Shown piece after piece: positions 28,599-40,000 of a stretch of DNA of 64,000 nt. The notes under the pieces are model-generated. The model saw only the letters and a program-made list of their open reading frames with translations. It was not told the origin of the DNA and searched no databases. Within the stretch, counting starts at the first letter, position 1, and each line of letters begins with the position of its first letter. The translations under genes were made by a program, and so were the position numbers. Origin of the DNA: Hirudinaria manillensis (Eukaryota; Annelida; Clitellata; Hirudinida; Hirudinidae); contig CM067537.1 of assembly GCA_034509925.1 (NCBI GenBank), positions 4,542,501 to 4,606,500 on the forward strand, written 5' to 3'.

Positions 28599-30190
28599 TA
28601 AGCACGAATCAGGAAGTTCATCCACTCCGAAAGTAGCGTCGATGACAAAAGATTCAAATTCTCGCCACAAGATTTACTATCTCCATGAACTTCCCAGGCA
28701 CTAAAAGAATGAATATTTTTATTCCGTGCTTCACCGACACATGGAAAAGAAATAAGCACAAAAAAAAAACTCTGGAAAAAAAACCCCATAAAATGAATTA
28801 CAAAAAGTATACCAGGCGTCCTAAAGATTTTCTTAGGACTTAGTTTTTATTTAATTGGCAGAAACTCTTAAGTTAATTTCTGAGGAAACTTCAAAGTTCA
28901 GGTCAGAATAGGATTAGAACAATCTTTAACTTTATGAAAAATATGAAAAAGCAATCAAGTTGCGCAAGAATAATAACCAAAGGTCAATAAAATGTCATTA
29001 TTAATGACATCAATGACATCAGTTTCAGGCATTTAAAAGCCTTCGTTGCCATGGATACCTTACAACGTAATCATGAATATGCATGGGTATCACTCATGAT
29101 CATCATCATGCAATCGCAATGTTTGAAATTAAACCAATAATCAAAATAGTTACAAACTCTGCACAAATTTAGACGGCATTAATAATAATATAATAAATAA
29201 TAAAAACTAATAAAATTAAAATTAATTTTTTTTATACAAGTCTTGAGGTTGCTTGGGTTTCCAATGATAAAAATGTTTTTGAACGAATATTGATAGATTT
29301 ATTTTATGCTAAACTCATATTTTATTAATATATTTTATTATTTCAAATTAATTAATAATGTAACTAAATAAATATAAAAAGTCTTTCTTAGGTATAAAAT
29401 TAAAATAATTAGAATTGAAATATTAAAAATAAAAAAATAAAAATGAATGAACGCGTGGCACGAAATCTGGTTTACTTGGCTTCATTTGGACGAATGGACA
29501 CAGAAAGGTTGGTCCAGTGACACTCGCAAGTTCTTTTGTGGATTAAATTTAAATGCGCCTAATTTTAAGTTTTGTTTTTTGTTATAAATTCTTAAATTAA
29601 TTCTTGAAATTGTTCAAAATCCTCCCCAAATAGAAGAAGATTTGCCTGATTAAAAGTCATTTTGAACATTTGCGTTTGAAGTTTGAATTTTGAATTTATT
29701 TCAAGGAGAATTATTTATTTAGGAAAATATTTTCAAATTACTGAAATTTGCTTTCAATGGAATCACTCTTTCGTGCTCACTCAAGCGGTCAGCTTTTGAC
29801 TTGGAAAAAATTTGGCACAACTTACTTTTGGAAAATTGCGAGGACAAATTGATAAACATCATTTTTTTATTTCACGTCGATTCATTGAAAAGTCGAAGCT
29901 TGAAAAGTTGAATTATTTGCAATGAAAAGAATAAATAGTTCGAATTATTTCGACAAAATGCGTGTTATAATTACTCATAAATTATTTGAAAATGTTAGTT
30001 TGTTGTAATTAGTAAAAAAAATATTGAATGAATGAACGTAAACTTTGTCATCATCCTCTCAACCTTCATCACCATCACAATCGCAGTTGCAAAGCACAAT
30101 GATCATCCTTTGCGATGGTTTTGTTGCAATTAACATTAAAATTGAATTAAATTCAATCACATTTAACTACACCACTGAACTGTTCAAAAC
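28599..30190. other. AT-rich spacer
   Basis: No supported gene. A short GC-richer patch around 29446-29545 (MNERVARNLVYLASFGRM in one frame, followed by a possible donor) is too short to call. Confidence 0.5.
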
Positions 30191-30198
30191 TTTGAGCT

Positions 30199-30347
30199 CA
30201 GAAGCCAACTCACAGACCTTCAATTTGATCCCAACCCAACCCTGATCTTAACGTTGACCCTAACCCAACCGCGATCTTAACCTTGACCCTCAACAACGGA
30301 AATCCACCTCCAAGCGGCAGAACTTGTTTCCTGTGAGTTGGCTTCTG
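30199..30347. repeat. 17-bp perfect inverted repeat enclosing a 28-bp tandem repeat
   Basis: CAGAAGCCAACTCACAG at 30199-30215 recurs as its exact reverse complement at 30331-30347. Inside, 30241-30268 and 30269-30296 are two copies (about 22 of 28 bases equal) of a unit with the core GATCTTAACSTTGACCCT. GC content is well above the flanks up to about 30510. The layout fits a small foldback or MITE-like element; no target-site duplication was recognised. Confidence 0.7.
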
Positions 30348-32100
30348 CCTGTCACTTCATCAGGCATCAACGACGTTTGACAGAATAACAGCGTACAATG
30401 TAAGTCTCATGTGATACCTGGACTGAGGAGGAATTTGAGGAGATCCACTGAGGATGGGGGGAGACTCAGGGGAGCTACAACAGCTGAGTAGAGGAAAGCA
30501 GTAAAGGATGGTGCCTCCTGTTGTTGTTGTTGATGCTGTTGGTGGTGGTAGTGTTGGTTGTACGAGTAATTCAACATTTCGACTGGAACTCTCTGTTATT
30601 GATATTTTAATTTATTAATTAATTTAAATACTAATATTTTCAAATGAATTTAGATTTATAAATACAAAATTAGCTATATAAAATTTAATGATATTAATAT
30701 TATTTGTATTATTTAATACTCAACAACAACTTTTGGAGATACTGAAATTTGGGATGACGGCGACGATGATAATCGTGCCTATATAAATATATTATCCATA
30801 TAAATACATATATATTTCGTCATTATTTAAAATGGTCACCAATACACTAAGTTCCATCCACTCTTGATAATGATGCTGCTGATGAAGGTGACGACGATGT
30901 CGACGACGACGACGACGATGGTGATGTTTCCGAGACAACAAGTAAAACACGTGACCTCCTTCCACCCACTCCTTGACAAGTGAGTGTGAATCATCTGTTG
31001 AAAACAATAATATTAAATAATTACTTTCATAATCTTTTATTGCTCTTATTATTAAATCATCTTATCATCTGTTATTGGTTTTAATTGATATTAAGAACTA
31101 GCATTCGTTCAAGCAAGTACTTTCTAATCACTCTAATCATTCTCACTATCACTACCATCATCATCACCATCACCATCAGTCAATATAGTCAGGATGCTTT
31201 TTGTGAAATTGTAAGATTGTTAATAATAAAGACATTAATCATTTGAGTGAACAAATACTTTAACAATGTTTAAATATAAATTACGAAAAAAAAAATCATA
31301 AAATGGTGAAAATCTCTTGGATAGAAATGTTTGGTACTTTCAGCGGAGAAAGCGATATAATTCGGTAATAAAAAATAAAATACTTTAAAATGGAAATAAA
31401 AATAATTTAAGATGGAATTGCTTTTTAAGGACAAATTATAGGATGAGGATTTTCTTAAAATGAGAAAAAAAAGTGAAAAACGTGCAGTTATTTTGTTCAT
31501 GATCACGTGGCAGGCTTTTATTACATTTTCTGGATTTTACGCTCAAAATGTTTTTTATCATATTTTTCATTATTTATAAATAAATTCATGAAAATTTGTT
31601 AACTAAATATTAATTAATTACACCTCGTCTTTTAAATCAATTTTTAAATTCCAATTAATTTTGCTAGTGAAAAATCATTTTAAAAAAATTAAAGGAAAAT
31701 ATTAAACATTAATTGGAGAATTAAGTGAAAATAAATTCAAGTCATTTATATGGAAATAAATATTTTTAATTCAGTTAAATAAACAAATAAACATACTCGA
31801 GAAGCAAGGGTTGGAATGGAAAGTGAAAGTTAAAACTGAACACGACATGACCAAGGATCCATTTGCTTTGCATGTGTTCTGCTGGTCGAATTAAAATGTT
31901 TTTATTCGGTTTTTATTTATTTTTGTAGTACTAATATTCATTCAGTAATATTCATTTCATTTAATAATCTTTAATATCAAATATTTAAAATAATTTACCG
32001 CTTAATATTCAAACATGGAGCACATTGATTGCTAATCAGCGTTAGCTGAATTTATTGTTTTGCTTTGCTTATCAATCAATATAATAAAACGTAAATAAAA
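30348..32100. other. spacer with triplet repeats
   Basis: Contains a GC-richer patch to about 30560 with a TTG run, a GAC/GAT run at about 30886-30924, and ATC/CAC triplets at about 31148-31178. No exon is supported. Confidence 0.5.
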
Positions 32101-32109
32101 TTCAATAAA

Positions 32110-32343
32110 TTAACAATTTTCATTAACAGGAAATTGATCAACTTGAACTCCTGAATTTTTGATGGCGTGGACGTGAAAGGATTTTCCTGACAGTGAGTTG
32201 CCCGATGTCAGCTGACGTACCATTGGATGAGCTGCTTGATGATGATCATAACTCATCGGTTGCCATGACAACGACACATATATGAGGACGACGACAACGA
32301 CGGCGGTAATAATAGCAAAAATGATAAAATGAATGACTCCCAT
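32110..32343 (-). CDS. weak candidate: 77-residue single-pass membrane peptide
   Basis: From an ATG at 32343, an open frame encodes MGVIHFIIFAIITAVVVVVL, a convincing membrane or signal-anchor segment, followed by a polar part (QLTSGNSLSGKSFHVHAIK) and stop. The region is less AT-rich than the flanks. Part of the hydrophobic run comes from a CGT/CGA triplet stretch, so it may be a repeat shadow. Overlapping frames on both strands are also open. No homologue recognised. Confidence 0.25.
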   Translation of the reverse strand: MGVIHFIIFAIITAVVVVVLIYVSLSWQPMSYDHHQAAHPMVRQLTSGNSLSGKSFHVHAIKNSGVQVDQFPVNENC

Positions 32344-33300
32344 CAATCATGCACTCACAGATCCACGGCCATTCGTCTCTCTGGAGTGTGGAATTGAAGC
32401 ACAACCTGTGCTCGTTCGTTGTCGATGGAACAGCTAATTGGGAGTTAATATTCAGAATGAGAGACGATTTTATGAACATTAGGCATCGTCATCCTCAATG
32501 GGATTTTAATTTAGATAGATTTCCATCTGTCTCTCTACGTCGGACGTCAATTAAGATTCATTAATATTAATTAGATGCAAATATCTCGGGCGTGCCACAG
32601 GATAGGAAGGAAGTCCGAGTCAACAAATCCTTGCCTAACAACTCCTCGGCACGCAAAAACTGAATACGAAAGTGACTCCTGGCATGATTGGATGCACCAC
32701 TTTCACCTTATTTATAGGCCAAGCGGTTTTCAAACAACAAGATACGTGGCTGTCATTCAATAATTATTCCGCTATTAAAGTTGTTATTTAACGTTAAATA
32801 ATAATTAATTCAATTAATTCTGACATATAATTAATAATAATTAGGAGAACCAACATTGATAAACCTGAAGGAGATGTGAATCGATTTTGACAAACTTTAA
32901 GCAAGAAAATGTAACGGCCCTGAAAATGAAATAATGGCATATTTTTAATCAAAATACATTTTGCATAGAGATACATTTAAGTTTCAATTGTTTCAAACCT
33001 AATATGAATATTTGTGGAGAACATTTTTAAAGAATATCTTTCGAAATGGAAGCCCCTCAATATTCTTAATAATTGTAAAAAAAAAAAAGATACAAAATCT
33101 CCTTAAAAAAATATAAAAATCTGTTTCATTTCCGTTATTTGACATATTTTCAATCGTCCTCGTTTCTTGATTTCTTATTGGTTCCAATGCGCAGTTCCAA
33201 AGGTCAATTATCTCGGGGAAATAAAAGGAAAATATGTCAATTTATCAACTGCCTTTGATCGATGACCTCAAGATATCCATGTTATTATCACTCACCCAAA

Positions 33301-33303
<3 letters not shown>

Positions 33304-33345
<42 letters not shown>
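33304..33345. repeat. (AAT)n microsatellite
   Basis: About thirteen AAT/TAA units in the spacer between 32.5 and 33.95 kb, which otherwise shows only AT-rich sequence and no exon. Confidence 0.9.
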
Positions 33346-33353
<8 letters not shown>

Positions 33354-33951
33354 AATTTCAATTTTATTGAGCCCAGATCACACCCAAAAAACTGGCATAC
33401 ATTAAAAGACCCAACAATGTCTTTAAAGTGCACAAACGGGCCCGGGAAAACCCAATGACCATACGAAAAACCTAGAAAATCCTATTTTTATTATTCTTAT
33501 AATAATAATAATAATAATTATAATTACATAGTATAATTATAATAATTAAATTACAACGATGTAGTTTCCGTGTCAGAAGGAACTGCAGGAACGACAAAAG
33601 CTCGGAACCCAATCGTTTAATGAACTTTAACCTTTACCAGTTAATTCATTAATTTCAAATAAATGAAATTAATTCATTTAAATTGTGCCAAGCAATTTAT
33701 TATTTGTGTTATTTTTTATTTATTATATTATTTTTATTTGTGTTATTTATTTATTTATTCCGTGTTTACAAAGTACCTTATTTAGTACCTCAGACGAGGA
33801 TTATTTTACAAATGACTCCGTAATTGAAGGCTAATACCACCTGAGAATAATGGGCTCATTGTAAAGTGGAATATTAACAATTAAATTAATGGAAAATGAA
33901 CCATTAAGTTCAGGACATAATCAGTTAATAATTAATAATAATTAAAATTAA

Positions 33952-34982
33952 TTAATCACATAAATATTTATCAATAGCAATAACTAATAACATTATCATA
34001 AATTCACACCCTTCCATTATTCGGAGGATCCTGAAAGCTTTTCCCGCTTCTTGAGAGAGGCAGGTGAGTTGGTAGTTGAGCTGTTTCGTGCGACATTCGC
34101 TTCCAAGTTGTTTGGTTTGTTGACGTTGTTGTTGTTGATGCTGCTGTTGTTGTTGTTGTTTTAATCTATTGTCGTCGTGCGATTTATGAGGTGACGAATG
34201 TGATCTCATTTCGTGGTCGTCCAAAGACGATACGAGAACTTGGATTTGTTGGTTTGTCAGGTTGTCAGTTGAAGTTGAATTTGGAGAATATCTGAAGTTC
34301 ATCAGCGGTTCTTCATTTTCATTGAAAGGTTGAAAACACGGAGTCTTTCGCCAGAAGGTCACGTGCATTTCGGACTTTCGGGCAACGATTTCCTTCAAAC
34401 TCGTCCAACCGTCACCTCCCTTGCTTCGAATCAGTTTGCTGTGCCACGTCCTTAATGACGACGATGACGACGACGACGACGTAGATGACGATGATGATGA
34501 TGATGATGAAGAGGATGGAGATGATGATAAATGAGGTACATTTAGGGGAACGTAATTTGATGCATCGTCATCATCATCATTGTGACTCCACACATAAGAG
34601 GGAAAATTGCAATAGCCACGTTCGGTTTGCACGAATCCTGAAGAGGTTGCGAATTAATTATTTAAGCATTAAATCTTGATTTATTTAAATAATAAATAAT
34701 TATTGAAGCATTAAACGTTGATTTATTTAAATATCAAATGATTTCGTGATGCCATTTAATTTTTTAAAATAATTCTAAATTTGTCCGAGCAACTCCGAAA
34801 GGAGGAGTTGATAAAGTTACGACACCAGTTTGTTATCAAGTTAGCAATGAACAATGTAGTCATTTAAGGTCATTTTTTATCATTTGAACAAATATTTAGT
34901 AAAAATGATTTAAAGTCAAACCTCTATAAAAAGCTCCCAAGAACACCAGGAAACTGAAAGTCTTGAAATTCACCAACATCAT
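33952..34982 (-). CDS. probable secreted protein with Ser and Gln runs, unrecognised
   Basis: Two exons join in phase 1: 34922-34982 and 33952-34637, giving 248 residues. Exon 1 reads MMLVNFKTFSFLVFLGAF, a good signal peptide. Exon 2, after a CTTCAG acceptor, begins FVQTERGYCNFPSYVW, then an Asp run, a Ser run (about 25 residues), a non-repetitive block (LRTWHSKLIRSKGGDGWTSL, then MHVTFWRKTPCFQPFNENEE), a Gln run, and a Cys-containing end (SECRTKQLNYQLTCLS) with a hydrophobic stretch before the stop. Five cysteines lie outside the repeats (GYCN, PCF, ECR, TCL, GCE). A sixth is at the last-but-one residue. It could be a secreted ligand, a prohormone or an extracellular-matrix protein; no dibasic-spaced peptide repeats are seen. 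The second ATG of exon 1 is equally possible. Confidence 0.55.
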
Positions 34983-37030
34983 GAAGACATTTGAAAGAAG
35001 TGCTTTGACGAGCCGTTAAAAGGAAAAGCCATGAGAAGATGACGATGAAGACGAAGATGAGGACGGCGATGATAACGAAGAAGATGACGATGACTGCGTC
35101 TGCATCAAAAGAAAAAAATTCTTTTCTCTTCAATTAACTGGCCAGCAAGTGATACAATCTTTGTGATCCGCTTAAAGAAATTCAAAACATGATTTCAATT
35201 TCTGTGTTTTCGTTGTAAAGAGATAAAATACAGCTTCGTCAATTGTCAATATTTGTTGTTGTTCTTGTTGTTGCGAATTATTCAAAAAAATTTTATCATA
35301 ATTAAGAGCGACTTCAATGTTAAAACAAACAAATCCAGTAAAAATGACCTAAAAATTTCTGCAAATGAAGTATTACCTGCTTAGACTACGACTTCAATTT
35401 ATTGTCCACAGTAAGTTGGAACCAGGAAGATGTTATCATTATATTAATATTATTGCTAAACACTAATATTTTTATGGCATCGTATTATTATATTATTATA
35501 TTAACTTATTTTGTTTAAACAAAAAATCTGATTTATTTAAATTAAATCTTTTTTTCTGATTCATTTCTTCTGTGTTTTGAAAATGTTTTCGTGTCCCTTT
35601 GTATGTCATCACGTGTAGTTTCAATAACTCTTTGGTCGGAATAAATTCATTTTTTATGGAAATATTAAAAAATAATTTTAACAAACCAAATAAATTATTC
35701 CGCACATCAAGCTCAAATTATCGGCCAAAAATAAATTAAATCCTTCGAGAAAAAAAAATCTGATGAGATACGTTTGACGGGTGGTGACGTCACCAACCTT
35801 CATAATTTCCATTGATTGGTTCATGTGACGGTTGGAAAAAAATAAATATTCGATAATTCTATTTTAAGGAATTAATTTTATTTTAAGTAATATTATGCTA
35901 AATTAACCAATTAATTTATCGATATTATGTCTCATTATTACATTTAAATTTCGACTTATTTCTTTGCAAATTACATTAAAGTGATTTTCTCAACAGAAAT
36001 TTAGTTAAGTAAGTTAAAGGAGGAATTTAAGATATTATCCGTAACATATAATTATGCCAATCTTGGGATTATAATTTAATAAGAAATAATTGCTTGTAAG
36101 CAATTGCAGAGACGTGAATAGCTTTTTGAAAGAAAGAAAATTCTCATCGATATTTCGATATCTTCCTCATCAGTCATATCACGTCTTTATCACATCGTGT
36201 CTTTATCATCAATCGCATCATGTCTTCTTCTGTGCTGTAAGTTCTTAGAAGATGTTTCTTGAGAGTCGTCTAATCTCTATGGGATTCGTTTTAATGGAGC
36301 AGAATAATTAATTAGATCAGTTTATTATGAAAATAATTACTGATTCATAATTCTAGTAGTTATATTAAAATTTTAATTTTTATAATCCACAGAGAAACAT
36401 GTACCGACGGTTTAATAGGCATTTGTAGCAAGATGTTTAATCTATGAAGTTTTCGTGAGGCAACCTTTATATTTTCATTTTAATAAAATTTTATTTAAAT
36501 TATATATTTTTTTACGTTTATTTAAGCATTCTTAAGATGTTAACTTTTAAACGTTTTTAACATTTTCCTCAATTTTCTTACGACAATTTCGTCAATTATT
36601 ACGCAATATAATTAGAAATATAAAATAAAATATAATTGAAGTGTTTTAGAAACGACATCGCCATTTTTTCCTTCGAAATTTAAAATTTGAAGCAAAAAAA
36701 GAAAGCATTAAATTTTTTAATTAAACATTAATTACGAAAATAAAAATTAATTGTCCAATAAAATAAATTAAACATTTGTCACCATTAATCGGCATTTAAA
36801 TGTTTTAGAAAATTTTTGTTTATAAGTTAAAAATGAGATTTTTCCAAAGAATGTATTTCTTCCTTGTCTCACATTGGCAGTTCTTGCTTCTTTCTAGAAA
36901 AAACATTAAGATTTCAATTCGTAAATTCACAAAACGACGGTATTTAAAAAATCGAAATTATTTTATTTGCATTAGTTAATGGAGCTCAGGCTTGAAAAAA
37001 ACCAACGAATTATATAAAGTTTCAAATGAT
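34983..37030. other. spacer between secreted-protein gene and SLC22 gene
   Basis: AT-rich. A GAT/GAC/GAA triplet stretch lies at about 35035-35095, and the 5' flank of the secreted-protein gene starts here. At 36110-36240 a set of degenerate 'ATCRYGTCTTTATC' repeats and the hammerhead-like motif are found. A minus-strand AATAAA at 36962-36967 is the likely poly(A) signal of the neighbouring SLC22 gene. Confidence 0.5.
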
Positions 37031-40000
37031 TTATCGGAACCTCGTGTTGCTGTCGTCGTCGTCGTCGTTGTTGTTGTTGTTGACAGCCAAATCTCCAGTC
37101 CGAATTTGTGGAAAAATAAAAAACAACAGACCAGAAATCAGGGCAAAAGCACCAAATATTATGCTGGGCATTGGAGCCCAAATATCAGCCTGAAAATAGA
37201 ATTACAAAGAAATTAATACAATAAAATATATCTGAAGAATATCTGAAAGCCTTAAAAACAAAATAACTCAAATTATTAATAAAATCAATTAACTATAAAG
37301 TTTTTTTTTCAATTTCGTACGCACAAATGGGTTTAAATACCTGACCATAAAACCACCTAAGAACGAGGATGCTATGCTGCTCAGTCGACCAAATGAAGCT
37401 GAAACTCCCATTGCTTGGCTCCTAATACTGGTCGGATAGGTTTCAGCTGTTTCAACGTACAAAGCGTTGTAAGAAACCGTAATCAGACCTTTACCGAGTA
37501 TCCCGAAAGCTGTTACAACATATTCTTTATCTGAATTATTAAATTATTTCAATATTTAATTTATAGTAAGTCGGATACTTTAATTATATAGTTCGTTATA
37601 CATTTATATCGAAAGATTACTTGTATATTATAACTACATTATATTTATAAATGTAAAAAATTAACATTTTCAGATGGTATAAAATAAATATAAAAACACA
37701 AATTTTGACCAACTTTGGTAAAACATGAATGGAATCATGAAAAAGCAGGAACATGAAGCACCAATGGTGAACACTGCGAGGGTCAGTTTCCCTCCGAATC
37801 TATTCATGGACAGAATGGTGATTGGATTTGCAGGGATTTCCACCAAAGTAATTAAAAATGTGTTCAGGTAGATGTTGCCAGGTAACCTCCCAATGTTGAG
37901 TGAAAAGGCATAATAGATAAGGGCTGATACGAACCTAACCAATGACGAGTTGTTTTTTGTTAAAAGCGATCCAAGATTGCTATTTGTTAATATTATTTTG
38001 TTTTAATTAATATTTATTTGACTCTTTGCACTAACGAAACTAATTATTAGTGATCCGTTTTAACTATTGAACCGTGCCTTACATGTCGAGCTTCAGTACT
38101 CTGACAATTCTGGACAATGTGGGCGAGAGACTTCATCTCACCGTAACCGGCCACTCAAGATGTGATGGACAAAGATGCTTTCCTGGAATACCATAGTCTA
38201 CTGTAGAGTGTCCCTGACTTTACTTTCATACAATTTACATAATGGATGGATAAAGTTCTGCTGACACCATCCACCAACCATTCGTTTGGAACCACTGCTT
38301 CCGGAAGTTTCATGAAACCAAAACCGTCAAACATTTTGTGAAATTCCTCTGCGGTTGAAAGTCCATTAGGAATGTGCGGCTCGTCTTTCTTCTTCGATCT
38401 TCCAAACCTCTTGATCTAGCTGGCGACAATCGTACTTTCATTCAAAGCATCCACCAAGAAACTATCATTGCTCGCTTAGGATTGTTGTTGAATCTTCGAC
38501 ATTCTATGGATTCTATTTTTTGGGATCCAGTGACGTTCGGGTCATGCGAGAACGCATTTGTGGTGTTTTTTGTAGCCGGAGCCATTTTCGTACTGACTTT
38601 CTAATTGTAATACCAGCAGAATTTATCGACTTGAGGCTGATTGCTTTCAAGGTGAGGAAATGAACGAACTGTGGAGCAGATGGGACCCCAGGATATGCAT
38701 TCTAACATGGCAGGGGAAGGGCCCGCGAAATTGATTGAAGATTTTGAATTCTGTCTGTAAGTGACGCAAATTTCATTCGAGGTCCAATCCGAACTCCTAA
38801 GTATTTATATGTATCCACTATGGAAAGCGCATGATGTTCTCATCCTGCAGTTTCAGGTACGGTTCTGGGTTTATAATCCAAAAGTCTTTTGCATGTGATG
38901 ACCTCAGTTCTCATCGAGGCACACTTGGCTGGGTTCTAGATGAGTCCTTCTTTGACCATTCGATGTCTCTAGTTGTTGCAACATCACTTTCATTCCAACT
39001 TCTGCGCTGGACAATAAAAGTGGGTCGTCCGCAAAGGCGAAACAGTTGCACTTCTCAGCGGATTTTTCTCCCGCGTTCACATCGATAGATCTATCAACGT
39101 CACTGACTACCATGTCAATTACAGCATTACATGTGACATGAAGTCGCTTTGCCTCACTCCTCTGCCGTTCTGTATGGTTCTGCTGAATATTTTTTCTGAT
39201 GTGGACTTGGAAGTTGCTGTAGAGCTCCTACAGAAACCTCGTTAACAAGGATGGTGCGCCAAGGGGCTGCCCTGATAATCGATTCGTGGGAAACAAAACC
39301 TAACGCTTTAGATACGTCAACAAATGCTACAAATGTTGAGTTTCTTGTTTACTTTTTGTGACAAGTTACTTTACAGGCCAGATGTTATCGGCCAAGCTGT
39401 CGCCTTCTGTCTCGCTGATGGTGGCCAAAAACGCGATAAAACTAGTGCTGATGCTATTATTATTATTATTATTATTATTATTACTGTTATTATTTATCCA
39501 GGCATGGTTGTAAATGATGTGCTAGTTTATCTAAAAAAATTTATTTAAATGATTAAACAATTAAATACCATGAAAACCAAAGAATTCCAGTTTTCAAGGA
39601 CTGTGCTTTGGTTTCGAAGAATCCCGTGGAAATCCTTCTTTTCGTGTTCTTTCGATGGTCGCCATGTTTCGCGATCAAATTCTGATTTTATATTAAATTC
39701 GGACTTAATATTTAATATATTTTAATAAATATTAAATTTCGATTTAACATTACTTATTCTTAAATCTATTTTTTGCAGCATTTTATTTCATTGAATATTT
39801 ATTTGACTTTTTATATATTCTTTGAAGATCTTGTTTTAATGTGGTTATTTGACCTTCCTTTGAAATTGGATCAGCTTTAAAAAATATCAAATTTACAAAT
39901 ATTGGCGATGATATTTATTTTTGGAATCCAAATTTAAAGTGATTTTTATCTAAAATAAAATTTAAAGTCTTATTTATTCTTCATGTTTAGCAATAAAAAT

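Noticed and set aside
32246..32479. Minus-strand frame with several Cys and Trp overlapping the membrane-peptide candidate
   Set aside because: Conflicts with the overlapping frame and includes the CGA/CGT triplet run; no evidence to prefer it.
38374..38604. 76-codon plus-strand frame in SLC22 copy A intron 7
   Set aside because: Antisense of the R2-like relic.
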